A stretch of DNA of 62,598 bases from Hyalangium gracile (GCF_020103725.1 NZ_JAHXBG010000043.1:1-62598); one strand, 5' to 3'; numbered from the stretch's first letter, positions 8,812-17,439 are shown. The notes: a model not told the origin generated them from the letters alone. A program made the numbers and translations.

Positions 8812-8895
8812 GGGCGCCTCTGACGGACATGGCTCCCGAGAAAGGTTGGCCGCTTTTGAGGCGCCCGTGCGTCTTCTCCCCGGAACCTCTCCGTG
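8812..8895 (+). promoter_or_regulatory. ECF-type promoter repeat, copy 2 (before caspase gene)
   Basis: This is a near-identical partner of 4609-4690. The core GGCCGCTTTTGAGGCGCC starts at 8848 and CGTC is at 8870-8873, some 135 bases before the caspase ATG. The 8-bp inverse ends GGCGCCTC and GAGGCGCC bracket the left half, overlap the presumed -35/-10 spacer, and could bind a dimeric protein or form a hairpin. Confidence 0.55.
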
Positions 8896-9008
8896 GGAGG
8901 ACGGGACCCTCGAGGGCAGGCCCCCCCTTCGGGAGCTGGCGGAGCTTTCACTCTTTCCATGAGCCCACAGGGAGGCCATGTGTCGCGAGCCTGGAGGTCG
9001 AACGCGAG

Positions 9009-10532
9009 ATGAGACCTGCTTCGCGAGGGAAGGCATGGCCCCGCGTCTGCCGACTGCTGCTCGTGCTCCCCCTGCTGTGGGGGACGGCGCACGCGACGGA
9101 GCGGGCCCCCGCGCGGGCCGCGGTGGTGGTGGGCGCGAACGCGGCGATGGGCAGGCGCGCCGCCCTGCGCTATGCGCACGAGGACGCGCGCAGGATGGCG
9201 GAGGTGCTCACCCAGCTTGGAGACTTTCCTGCCGAGCAGGTCCAGGTCCTGCTTGATCCCGACCCGGGCCAGGTGCTCTCGGTGCTCGATGCCCGGCTGA
9301 AGGAGCTGGGGCGGCTGCCAGGCGAGACCCTGCTGCTCTTCTACTACTCCGGCCACGCGGATCAGCACGCGCTCTACCCCGGGGGACGCGCGCTGCCCCT
9401 GGAGGCGCTGCGCCAGCGGCTGGCGGGGAGCGGGGCCACGGTGCGCCTGGGCATCATCGACGCCTGCCGCGGGGGGGGCTGGACCCAGGCCAAGGGGCTG
9501 GAGCAGGAACCGGCGCCCTTCGAGGTGAAGCTGCCGCTGGAGCTGCGCAGCGAGGGCTCGGCGCTCATCGCCTCCAGCTCCGGCCTGGAGAACGCGCACG
9601 AGGCCGAGGTGCTCGAGGGCTCCTTCTTCACCCATCACCTCGTCGCGGGGCTGCGCGGCGCGGCCGACCAGACGGGGGATGGCGAGGTCTCCCTCCAGGA
9701 GGCCTTCTCCTATGCCAAGGAGTTCACCGTGCGCGACACGGCGCTGCTGGGCAGGGGGCCGCAGCACCCCAGCTTCGACCTCAACCTGCGGGGCAGGGAC
9801 GATCTGCCCCTGACCCGGGTGGATGCCTCCGGCAACCGGCTCGTGCTGCGCCAGACGAAGGGCCCCCTGCAGGTGATGCGCGCCTCCACGGGGACGCAGG
9901 TGCTGGAGATCCCCGAGGGCCGACGCACCTCATGGCTGGGACTGGGGCCGGGCAGGTACCTCATCGTTCGCAGAGAGGAGGGAGGGGAGACGTTCGCGCG
10001 AGAGGTGGTGCTGACCGCTGGGCAGACGCTGGTCGTGGACGAGAGCAGCCTCACGGGCGTGCCCTCCCCGGTGCTGGCGCGCAAGCTGCTGGACGTGGAA
10101 CGGCCGCCACGGCGGCGGGTGCTGTCGGCGATGTTCGTCCCCATCTATGACAAGGATCGTCCGGCGCTGGGCATCGAGTTCGAGCACACCCTCGGCACCC
10201 GCTGGTCAATCGCTCCCAGCGCCAACATCTCGTTCGCCGGCGATTTCGGCACGGTGCTGGTCGGACGCTTCTTCATGTCCGGCCAAGCACCGGAGGGGTT
10301 CTTCCTCGGCCCGCTCTGCGCATTCCACCGGACGAAGACCGTCCATGAAGGCGCCATCTTTCACCGCAGCAACTTCATCCTGGGGGGAACGATCGGCTAC
10401 GCGCACATCGTGGGCAGCCGGCTCCTCCTGTCAGCGAGCCTGAACACCGGCGCGACCATCCTGGATGGCGACGAGCTGGGCTTCTGGGAGTGGGTGAACA
10501 CAGCGCACATGAGGGTCGGCTTCGCCTTCTGA
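9009..10532 (+). CDS. Caspase-like (C14) protease fused to an outer-membrane beta-barrel-like domain
   Basis: The ATG at 9009 gives a signal peptide (RLLLVLPLLWGTAHA) after GGAGG at 8991, and 507 residues in all. Residues 36-250 are a C14 caspase-hemoglobinase fold with catalytic His116 (YYSGHAD) and Cys153 (IIDACRGGG), both kept. After a linker and a beta-rich part (about 270-360), residues about 365-507 alternate like membrane beta-strands (FVPIYDKDRPALGIEFEHTL, TVLVGRFFMSG, NFILGGTIGYAHIVGS) and end with a C-terminal Phe (RVGFAF), as in outer-membrane barrels. This predicts a protease facing the periplasm and anchored in the outer membrane. It follows the ECF and anti-sigma genes and has its own copy of their promoter motif. 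Substrate unknown. Confidence 0.85.
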   Translation: MRPASRGKAWPRVCRLLLVLPLLWGTAHATERAPARAAVVVGANAAMGRRAALRYAHEDARRMAEVLTQLGDFPAEQVQVLLDPDPGQVLSVLDARLKELGRLPGETLLLFYYSGHADQHALYPGGRALPLEALRQRLAGSGATVRLGIIDACRGGGWTQAKGLEQEPAPFEVKLPLELRSEGSALIASSSGLENAHEAEVLEGSFFTHHLVAGLRGAADQTGDGEVSLQEAFSYAKEFTVRDTALLGRGPQHPSFDLNLRGRDDLPLTRVDASGNRLVLRQTKGPLQVMRASTGTQVLEIPEGRRTSWLGLGPGRYLIVRREEGGETFAREVVLTAGQTLVVDESSLTGVPSPVLARKLLDVERPPRRRVLSAMFVPIYDKDRPALGIEFEHTLGTRWSIAPSANISFAGDFGTVLVGRFFMSGQAPEGFFLGPLCAFHRTKTVHEGAIFHRSNFILGGTIGYAHIVGSRLLLSASLNTGATILDGDELGFWEWVNTAHMRVGFAF

Positions 10533-10925
10533 CGCAACGCACCCGGTCAGCCGAACGCCTCGGGTGGAGACGATCCGCGAGAAGCGCGGGATTTCGATCG
10601 CGCTGAGCGAGATCGCCCGGACCGCCGCGGCGCCTCAAGTCCTTTTCAATTCAAGGCGTTACCGCGCCAGACGAGCCGCAGTCACGCGAATCGCTGGCCC
10701 GCGTTTTCGGGAGATCGCTTCCATCCTCTGAAAGAGGAGCGCGCCACCCAAGGCGACCTCTCCGCGCGTCATGGCGTTGCCGAGTTCAGGCTGGTGGACG
10801 TCGAGCGCCAGCGTGGCGACGTGCCGCCCACGCAACCCGTGCCTGAGCCGCGCATTCCGCTGGATTCCAGCTGGTAGGTCCGCCGACGACGGTTCCCGCT
10901 CAGCGGAGCTGCTACCTTCACCGGA
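10533..10925. other. Gene-free stretch after the caspase gene
   Basis: No supported gene. One frame (about 10560-10640) faintly resembles a helix-turn-helix (IALSEIARTAAAP) but lacks a start and the rest of a TetR domain. No terminator with a T-tract was found. Confidence 0.35.
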
Positions 10926-11313
10926 ATGACCTCTCCCCCCCCCTCCTGCGAACACCGGACAGTGCGCGGCTCTCCTGGACGAACTGCGAAGGTTCGTTCA
11001 GGAGCGGGAATGGGCGCAGTTCCACGATCCCAAGAACCTCTCGATGGCAGTCGCCTCCGAGGTGGGCGAGCTCGTGGCCCTACTCCGCTGGGTTCGGAAC
11101 GACGAAGCCGACGCATTCGTTCGCCAGCCAGAGAATCACGCGCGCCTCAGGGCGGAAGTCGCCGATGTCGCCATCTCCCTGCTGTTGCTGTGCGATAGAG
11201 CTGGCATCGACCTCCAGCAGGCGATCCTCGACAAGCTCGAGGTCAACCGCAGGAACTACCCCGTGGAGAGCACCCGCGGTCGCGCGGAACGCCCCGAGCG
11301 CCATCGTCCCTGA
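10926..11313 (+). CDS. MazG-like nucleotide pyrophosphohydrolase with a C9-tract frameshift
   Basis: MazG-type NTP pyrophosphohydrolase signs are EREWAQFHDPKNL, the metal motif ASEVGELVALLRW and the second motif EVADVAISLLLL. This family removes non-canonical or alarmone nucleotides and is common beside defence genes. The only sensible ATG (10926) is out of frame with the domain. A run of nine C (10935-10943) comes four codons later, and eight C would join them into MTSPPPPANTGQCAALLDEL and the rest. No other ATG, GTG or TTG lies between the in-frame stop at 10927 and Met at 11044, which is already inside the fold. Either a sequencing error, a dead gene or a slippage switch. Confidence 0.7.
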
Positions 11314-11435
11314 GCGTGCCAGGGTCCCTTCTTCCGTCCCTACCTCACGCGTCCTGGTGAAAAGACAGAGCAACTACTCCGCTTCGCGGTGGCCGTCCCC
11401 ATGGGTCGACCGCCTTGTCCCAGCGAGGAGCGGTT

Positions 11436-12404
11436 GTGTCTCTGTACTTTGTCCCAGCGAATCGCCAGAACCTGGAACTCTCGATCGAGCAGGACGTTCC
11501 CCCCGAGCGGCTTGCCCCCTTCGTGCCGGACGATGTCATCCGGGAGATCCAGGATCGAGCAGGAATGGAGGGCATCCGATGCTGGGCGATGACTCCCACC
11601 AAGCGCTCCATCTTCGATGCCATGCACCCGGGGGACATCGTCCTCATGTCGGAGAAGGGGACCAGACGCTTCACGCACTGCGCGCAGGTCACCTTCAAGC
11701 TCGAAAGCAAGGCGCTCGGCGACGACCTGTGGCCCATCCGGGGGGAAAAGTCCTGGGAGCTGATCTACTTCCTGCGAAACATCCGTCGCGTCAGCATTCC
11801 CAAGGCTGAGTTCGTGATCAGGTTCGGCTATCAGCCCAACTTCGACGTCGCGGGGGCTACGCTGGTATCAACTGAACGGGTCCGGGACTTCGAAGCAAGA
11901 CATGGTCCTATCGAGGACTGGTTCGATCTCCCCTACTTCCGAGAGGAACTCCCGGAGGACCGCGTAGAACTTCATGATGAAGTGATCAGCGACTACTCGG
12001 CCGACAACGTCGCTGTTGTCACCAAGCGACGTCGCCTGCACGCGAAGTTCGCGGCGAAGATCAAGGCGAACTATGGAGCCGCCTGTGCCATGTGCGGCAT
12101 CACGGAGCAGGACTTCCTTGTCGCAGGTCACATCGTCGCCTGGTCGGAGGACGAGAAGAACCGACTGAACCCGGCCAACGGGTTGTGCCTCTGCGTCCTG
12201 CATGACAGGGCATTTGAGCGCGGCTATCTCATCATTGATGACGGGTTCCACATCCGGATGAACCGCCACATCCACCCCGACTCGCCCTTGGGGAACCAGC
12301 TGAAGCAGCTGGATGGACTCCGCCTCCGCCTTCCTGTCAGCCATCCTCCAGACCTGGAGCTTCTGAAGCGGCACCGGGACAAGTTTCCGCTATGGAGCGG
12401 ATAG
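11436..12404 (+). CDS. EVE/PUA-like plus HNH modification-dependent endonuclease
   Basis: The GTG at 11436 is chosen because GAGGAG lies 5 bases upstream. A TTG at 11415 is possible. Of 322 residues, the first ~150 look like an EVE/PUA-type reader (MTPTKRSIFDAMHPGDIVLM, THCAQVTFKLESKALGDDLW, ELIYFLRNI), a fold that flips modified bases. The C-terminal ~110 are an HNH_2 nuclease with the zinc pair CAMCG, the HNH histidine in AGHIVAW, the Asn in NPANGLC and the final His in LHDRAF. EVE-HNH proteins such as TagI cut DNA with modified cytosines (known family). It follows the MazG-like gene on the same strand, so the two form a small defence unit. Its modification preference cannot be told from sequence. 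Confidence 0.78.
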   Translation: MSLYFVPANRQNLELSIEQDVPPERLAPFVPDDVIREIQDRAGMEGIRCWAMTPTKRSIFDAMHPGDIVLMSEKGTRRFTHCAQVTFKLESKALGDDLWPIRGEKSWELIYFLRNIRRVSIPKAEFVIRFGYQPNFDVAGATLVSTERVRDFEARHGPIEDWFDLPYFREELPEDRVELHDEVISDYSADNVAVVTKRRRLHAKFAAKIKANYGAACAMCGITEQDFLVAGHIVAWSEDEKNRLNPANGLCLCVLHDRAFERGYLIIDDGFHIRMNRHIHPDSPLGNQLKQLDGLRLRLPVSHPPDLELLKRHRDKFPLWSG

Positions 12405-12596
12405 GTGGTTCGGTTTTCGGACTCGACGCGCTGGATGTTCCGCGAGCCCACAGGTGTTACCAAGCAGGCTGGTTGGTGGGTGCATGGGCGGGGTGGTTGA
12501 TGGGATATGGGAGAGCGGCGAAGTGCAAGGAACGTTGATGGGAAGAAGGGCGCGGCGAGCCATCCTCGCGTGTGACGGCTCGCCGCGAGCAGAGGC

Positions 12597-12811
12597 CTAC
12601 GCGGCCGAGAGTACCTGACGGTCGATGACGGCGCGCACCAAGTCGCAGTCGAGGAGTTTGCGCTTGCGGCGCGCGCCCTCGCGCAGGCAGAGGGAGGCCA
12701 GCCGATCGAGAGCGCGGTGAGCCCCCGCACTGGCCTCGTGAAGCAGGGCGACGGCGTCCTGGGGGAAGAGCTCGCGCTCGCAGCCGGCCAGCTTGGCACG
12801 CCGCCTGCCAC
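12597..12811 (-). pseudogene. C-terminal fragment of an ExeA/TniB-like AAA transposition ATPase
   Basis: The minus strand reads KLAGCERELFPQDAVALLHE, then AGAHRALDRLASLCL and RKRKLLDCDLVRAVIDRQVL, to the TAG at 12597. This is the helical end of an ExeA-type AAA ATPase found as the helper of transposases in myxobacteria and other bacteria. Walker motifs are absent, so only a tail remains. It marks another mobile element that once stood here. Confidence 0.65.
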
Positions 12812-13168
12812 GAAGTAGTGCGGCCTGTCACGCCCGATCAGTGAGCTGACCGACGGTGCTCATCGGACGGATACGCTCGTCCAGCTCCGACTCATACTGG
12901 TCGATACACTCGAAGAAGCCCTCCATCAGCCGCGTGCGTCGCATCGAGGGTGAAGCGCGACGTGCGGTGAACCACGATGATGCTGATGGTGCTCGTCGGC
13001 TGCAGCACGTCACCGAGGGGCCGCTGCAGCACGGGCCTCCTCCGGTCCGTGCCGGAGGCTCCTCGCCTGCCCCGCGCTCCTCCTACTCGCCCGCCTGAGC
13101 GACTGCATCTCCCCCGCGGCCCCAGCGGATGCAGCCCGCTGGTGTCTTGAAAAAAGGCGCGCGGGCAG
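12812..13168. other. Degenerate stretch, possible minus-strand coding remnant
   Basis: A minus frame at 12828-12950 reads FFECIDQYESELDERIRPMS before a stop, which looks natural, but it has no start and no known family. The rest has no supported gene. Confidence 0.3.
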
Positions 13169-14569
13169 TCAGGAGCGCTTCCGTGCGCGAGCCGGTTTCC
13201 GGGCGGCTCGCGTCACCTGGCGCGGGCCTTGGCCGAGGGGTGGGATCACCACATGAAGCGCGGCATAGAGGTAGAAGTCGGTCTCGCCCCCCTCGTTGCC
13301 GAAATACCCGGTGGCGCTGTACGCACCGGAGTGGAAGAGCTGAACGACAGGTTCCTCCGAGGAGGCACTGTCCGCATCGCCCTCCACGGTGCGCGGCTTC
13401 ACGGGGCCGTTGAACTCTGGCGGCGAAATGACCCACATCACTCCGAACCCCTGGGGCGCGTCCTCGTGAGCGGCGATGGGGAGGGCTTTCTCGAGCAACC
13501 ACGGGTCCAGCAATCGCTCATCCAGCAGCTCTTGTTCTTCTTCGGTTGGGAATCGCTTCAACCGCCAGGTCTCATCAGCGCACATCTCGATGAGGTAGGG
13601 CTGAAGTGAAACAGGCAGGCCCGCCCTGAGCGCTGCCGCGGCCACCTCTTGATCGCGTCCTTTCAACCTGTGAAGGGCTGCGCCCCTCTGGGTCAGCGGC
13701 GGCAGCGTGCGCCGGAAGGCTGCTTCGTGGCTGTACATGTGGAAGCAGGGGAAGCCGAGCACACCGCCCCGCGGAAGGAAGTGGCGATCCGCCAGTGCTC
13801 GCTCCAACCCCTGCTGGAGCCGCTCCGCGGCTGCGCCAGAGGGCCTGGGGGCCGTGATGGCACCCTCCCCCCGGTAGAGGAGGTAGGTCAGCGTCACGCG
13901 CAGCCCCATCCACACCTTGTCGATGGCATGGTCCACGTCACCGAAGAAGGCCGCCCAGTGGATGCGCGAGGGCTCTGCCTGTTCGCTGATGTCCTGCCCC
14001 CAGTCGAAGACCTTGTGCGCGCCGCGGTGCGTGAGCACGAGCTGACCGTTGAAGAACCGCGAGGGGAGGCATACCACCAAGGTGCCCAGCATCTGGCTGC
14101 CTCGAGGCGTGTCCTTGTGAGGCTCGAAGTGGCCCTCCGTCCCGTACACGTTGACGTTGTACAGCACGGCGGTGAGGGGGGTAGGGTCGCCAGGGCAGAG
14201 CTGCTGGCGGACGACTTCAAGCACGCCGGAGGCGGCCGGATCGAAATTCAGGACGGTGAATGCCCCGCCTTCGGCCTTGAGGTGGAGGGCATCACGCACG
14301 CGGCGGTTGTACAGCGTCTTCCTGCCCTTTCCGAACGGGGCCGGCGAGCAGCGGGCAAGCAGCGGCTCAAGAGCGGTGTGTGGATCCGCGCCACGCTCCA
14401 ACCGCGAGATGGGCACCTGCACTCCGTCCTTGAAGCGCAGTGTCACCGGAGCTTCGGGCACGAGTGTGCCGCTGCAGACGAAGGGCGCGGAGATGCCGTG
14501 GACGAGGTTGCTCAGCTCCTCGATGACAGTTTGTTGATGCGCTGAAGACTGAGGGATTCGATGGGGCAT
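13169..14569 (-). CDS. 2OG-Fe(II) oxygenase (prolyl-4-hydroxylase-like)
   Basis: The ATG at 14569 gives 466 residues. The longer frame upstream has shadow-like composition. The oxygenase core shows the iron triad His151 and Asp153 (FEPHKDTPRG) and His214 (GDVDHAIDKV), then Arg224 for 2-oxoglutarate (GLRVTLTYL). Between them lies a typical jelly-roll segment (LGTLVVCLPSRFFNGQLVL). The C-terminal half (about 235-466) has no recognised domain. It includes GVMWVISPPEFNGP and a GYFGNEGGETDFYLYAAL ending close to a P4H-type fold, which may be a second, degenerate barrel. Family members hydroxylate proteins or small molecules. No partner gene points to a substrate. Confidence 0.78.
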   Translation of the reverse strand: MPHRIPQSSAHQQTVIEELSNLVHGISAPFVCSGTLVPEAPVTLRFKDGVQVPISRLERGADPHTALEPLLARCSPAPFGKGRKTLYNRRVRDALHLKAEGGAFTVLNFDPAASGVLEVVRQQLCPGDPTPLTAVLYNVNVYGTEGHFEPHKDTPRGSQMLGTLVVCLPSRFFNGQLVLTHRGAHKVFDWGQDISEQAEPSRIHWAAFFGDVDHAIDKVWMGLRVTLTYLLYRGEGAITAPRPSGAAAERLQQGLERALADRHFLPRGGVLGFPCFHMYSHEAAFRRTLPPLTQRGAALHRLKGRDQEVAAAALRAGLPVSLQPYLIEMCADETWRLKRFPTEEEQELLDERLLDPWLLEKALPIAAHEDAPQGFGVMWVISPPEFNGPVKPRTVEGDADSASSEEPVVQLFHSGAYSATGYFGNEGGETDFYLYAALHVVIPPLGQGPRQVTRAARKPARARKRS

Positions 14570-14795
14570 GGAAGGAATGTGCTCCCCTGGGTAGGGCCGC
14601 CGGCATGATACCTCAAAGGTATGGCTGGCTTCTTCCGGAACCGGAAGCTCCCCGGCGGTGCAAGGCTCTGACCCTGGCGTGGAGCCCGGGAATCCCAGAG
14701 AGCCCTTGCGCAGCTGGCTGCTCACGAAGTGCCGCCTGTCGAGCGGTCCGCTCGGTCTCTCATGGACCTTGCCGACGCGCTACTCTTGAGCCGCC

Positions 14796-14927
14796 ATGAC
14801 CGAACCCAGCGAACACGAGTTGATCCGCAACGTCGCGTGCGATGTCGTGGGCCGCCGCGATGGCACCTTCCGCATCGAAACGACCAACCGCGGCGAGGCA
14901 GTGACGCGACGGACTGCCCGGCTCTAA
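14796..14927 (+). pseudogene. Short ORF, possible N-terminus of a truncated gene
   Basis: A 43-codon frame (MTEPSEHELIRNVACDVVGR, then RRDGTFRIE) starts at an ATG and ends just where the decayed transposase begins. The composition is natural at first and poor later. It may be the beginning of a gene cut by the insertion. I recognise no family. Confidence 0.35.
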
Positions 14928-14930
14928 TAA

Positions 14931-15445
14931 CCGGCGGCCGCAGGCATGCGTAACGAAGGGTGGAGAGCATGTCGGCGAAGGAAGGGCGCACCTTGTGGCG
15001 GTACCAAGGACGGCACTGCGGTTTGTAGAGGACGTGCCCGTGCTGGGCGAACCACAGCACCGTGAGGCTATAGAGGAGCATGGCCAGCGGTGCTGTCCGC
15101 CGCACGGCCAGACCCCTGGTGGGTGGTCCACAGGCTCTTTCCATCCAGGCTCACCACGCCCATGGGAAACGGCAGCCTCGGAGTGTTCGGGTCCTTGAGC
15201 ACCTGCTGCACCTACGCCCTCACCGTCTGCCGCAGGCCGTCCGGGGGCTGCTTCTCCAGCAAGCGCCACAGCGTCGAGCCCACCACCGCTTGCGACAGCC
15301 CCAGCCGCTTTCTCGTCCGTGCCCCCACGTGACCTGGACGGTCATGTCCGATTCCGCTCACCCCCTCCTGCGCGTAACCTCGCGTCCCCAGGGGCTTCTT
15401 CCAATCCTCGCCCCTGAAGACGCATCTCAGGCCTGCACCTGGCAC
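14931..15445 (-). pseudogene. Decayed DDE transposase with several frameshifts
   Basis: Three minus-strand frames must be joined. One reads TRKRLGLSQAVVGSTLWRLL (15350-15212), the next VQQVLKDPNTPRLPFPMGVV then SLDGKSLW, and the last MLLYSLTVLWFAQHGH then RPWYRHKVRPSFADMLSTLR to about 14930. FPMGVVSLDGKSLW is the DDE-region strand with the first Asp, and RPWYRHK-PSFADML is a typical transposase tail. The gene has at least two frameshifts and lacks much of the catalytic core. Exact IS family not assigned. Confidence 0.6.
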
Positions 15446-15457
15446 TGAAATCGCTGC

Positions 15458-16792
15458 TCATTGGCGACGCTCCTCCAGAGCGGCCTCAAGTCCCTGGTGC
15501 AGGGAAGGCGCTGCCGGGTTCTCATCGAAGGTGACGGTTCGCAAGGTAGCGTTGTGCTCGATGGCGGCTCGCATCGCCTCCGCCCCGCAATTCCCGATCG
15601 CGTTGTGGCTCAGTCGAAGAATCTTGAGTGATGCGTTGTTGCGAAGGGCGGCGCCGATGCTTGCCGCGCCGGTATCACCGAGCTTGTTGTGGTTGAGGCT
15701 CAGCGCGATGACTGAGTCGTTGGAAGCGAGTGCCTCTCCGATTGCGGCGCCGCCGACATCACCAATCTGGTTGCGCCCGAGTCCCAGCTCCACCAGCGAC
15801 GCGGACGAACGAAGCGCCTCTCCAATCGCCTTGGCCCCATCGTCTCCCACCCGGTTTTCGTTGAGACACAGCGTTGTAAGCGAGGCATTCGCTCTCAGGG
15901 CAGCTCCAAACGCCTTACCGCCAACGTCCGCGATCTCGTTGTTGAACAGCCACAGCTCCCTGAGCGCGGTGTTGTTGAACAGTGCGTTCGCAATGGCTAC
16001 GCCGCCAGCGTCCGAGATCTGGCAACCGCCCATTGTCAGGATGGAGGTCTTGCTGGTCCCGAGCGCCTCGGCGATAGCCGCCACCTCGCGTTGCTGAAGT
16101 GCGCCGTGGACCGTAACCTCAACCTGTCCCGCGCGCAGTCGCACCACTGCTTCGGCTGCGTCCACCGTCACGGCGTCCCGCCTACAGACGACGTTGATGA
16201 ATGGGAGAGTCGCGCCATCGCCCGCGGGCTCGTCGATTTCGGACAACTCGACCAGGCCGTACGGACCGAACTCTCGCCTCACCGATTCGGCGTCGTAGAA
16301 ATACATCGGAAGCCCAGGCAGTCGCTCGTACCAGTCGTCGCCGAGCCGTGGGCCCTGTCCGTACATGGGGGCCTTCTTCGAGATGACCGTGAAGATCATG
16401 TGCCCACCAGGCTCGAGCTGGCGGTAGCAGTCACGAATGAACTTCAGCCGGCCGCGACCATCGAGAAGGTAGGCGAGCCCATGGCAGAAGATGCCGTCGT
16501 ACTTTCGGCGGTCGAAGGGCATGTCCGTGACCGAGCCGCGGACGATCGGAATCTCGAGTCCGAGTCGCGAACGAGCAAGCTCGATCGCCCTCTCCGAGAT
16601 TTCGATCCCCGCCACAGACATCCCACGCTCAAGAAACGGCTTCGCATTTCTTCCGTAGCCGATGCCAGGTATCAGGACGCTCTTGACGCCCGCTCGAATG
16701 AATGTGTCGCACGCAGCCGAAGCTGACGCTGTCGGCGCGAGCCCCCACATCAGCTGCTTCTCGTTGAACGCTCCTTCCCAGAATTCGGTCAC
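15458..16792 (-). CDS. SAM methyltransferase fused to leucine-rich (RNI-type) repeats
   Basis: Of 444 residues, the first ~210 are a class I methyltransferase. Its SAM motif I is [11 protein letters not shown] (41-50), with acidic Glu64 in AGIEISERA, motif [12 protein letters not shown], and [12 protein letters not shown] before the final strands. It resembles thiopurine/tellurite-type methyltransferases. Residues about 225-430 hold seven or so repeats of about 28 residues of the RNI/NLR kind ([54 protein letters not shown]). These build a curved protein-binding surface. The join is in one frame without stops. A methyltransferase aimed at a protein partner is one reading. The start is supported by a FWEGAFN beginning usual for the methyltransferase. 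The next minus-strand gene upstream is the Rrf2 regulator. Confidence 0.82.
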   Translation of the reverse strand: MTEFWEGAFNEKQLMWGLAPTASASAACDTFIRAGVKSVLIPGIGYGRNAKPFLERGMSVAGIEISERAIELARSRLGLEIPIVRGSVTDMPFDRRKYDGIFCHGLAYLLDGRGRLKFIRDCYRQLEPGGHMIFTVISKKAPMYGQGPRLGDDWYERLPGLPMYFYDAESVRREFGPYGLVELSEIDEPAGDGATLPFINVVCRRDAVTVDAAEAVVRLRAGQVEVTVHGALQQREVAAIAEALGTSKTSILTMGGCQISDAGGVAIANALFNNTALRELWLFNNEIADVGGKAFGAALRANASLTTLCLNENRVGDDGAKAIGEALRSSASLVELGLGRNQIGDVGGAAIGEALASNDSVIALSLNHNKLGDTGAASIGAALRNNASLKILRLSHNAIGNCGAEAMRAAIEHNATLRTVTFDENPAAPSLHQGLEAALEERRQ

Positions 16793-16960
16793 GATGGCTT
16801 CGCTCCTTGCTCGTATTGAACCGCGCGTGCTCTTTGGTGCGCCTCCACGATGTAAAGGACGCCACGCCGTGAGACGTCCCCCTGGCCGCCTTCGCCGCTC
16901 CGCGTCGTGACTACCGGAGGGACGACGCCCGCGACGAGACTCTCGCCGTCCACCTTGCCG

Positions 16961-17419
16961 CTACCCATGCTTGCTCCCGCCGCGGCAAGCGCCACGGATA
17001 GCGACCCGAGTCCGCACCTCCTCGCCCAGAGTCGCGAGCGTCACCTCGCCGAGGCGCTCGAGAAGGAGCGCCTCCGCAGCATCAAAGGACTTGCCAAGAG
17101 CCGCGTTGACCGCCTGTTCAACGACGCACCCGGGCGTCTCCGTTCGGTGCCCGATGGCGAGCAGCGACGGCAAGCCAAGCGCAGTGTAGATGTCGCGCAA
17201 GGTCACCTTCGCGAGATCGCAGGCAAGGGTCCAACCCCCGCCATGTCCCTTCTCCGACTGGACGTATCCCTTGTCACGAAGGCCGGCCATGACTCGCCGG
17301 ATCACCACGGGGTTGGTGTCCATAGCCTTCGCCATCTGCTCGGACGTCAAGGGCCCCTCGTGCTGCGCCATGTGCAGCAGGACGTGAAGCACGCCCGAAA
17401 GTCGGCTGTCCCTTCTCAT
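16961..17419 (-). CDS. Rrf2-family transcriptional regulator
   Basis: This 152-residue Rrf2 protein starts at the ATG at 17419 ([18 protein letters not shown]). It has the winged helix-turn-helix [20 protein letters not shown] and wing [17 protein letters not shown]. It has only Cys67 and Cys98, so the three-Cys Fe-S ligand set of IscR/NsrR is lacking and it more likely belongs to the cluster-free branch. A perfect inverted repeat covers its start codon, pointing to autorepression. It lies upstream of and on the same strand as the methyltransferase-LRR gene (169-base gap), so it may also control that gene. Confidence 0.85.
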   Translation of the reverse strand: MRRDSRLSGVLHVLLHMAQHEGPLTSEQMAKAMDTNPVVIRRVMAGLRDKGYVQSEKGHGGGWTLACDLAKVTLRDIYTALGLPSLLAIGHRTETPGCVVEQAVNAALGKSFDAAEALLLERLGEVTLATLGEEVRTRVAIRGACRGGSKHG

Positions 17420-17439
17420 GCAACTTATGATGTTGCATG
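17417..17439 (-). promoter_or_regulatory. Operator-like palindrome at the Rrf2 start codon
   Basis: CATGCAAC (17417-17424) and GTTGCATG (17432-17439) form a perfect 8-bp inverted repeat with a 7-base spacer (TTATGAT). Its left arm contains the start codon of the Rrf2 gene. The size and A+T centre fit a dimeric winged-helix repressor site, so self-control is probable. Confidence 0.65.

Noticed and set aside
10560-10660. A TetR-type regulator
   Set aside because: Only a short helix resembles the family (IALSEIARTAAAP). No start and no ligand domain.
12224-12811. A 195-codon minus-strand frame
   Set aside because: It covers the ExeA-like tail in a wrong frame and includes part of the HNH gene. 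The natural frame is another one.
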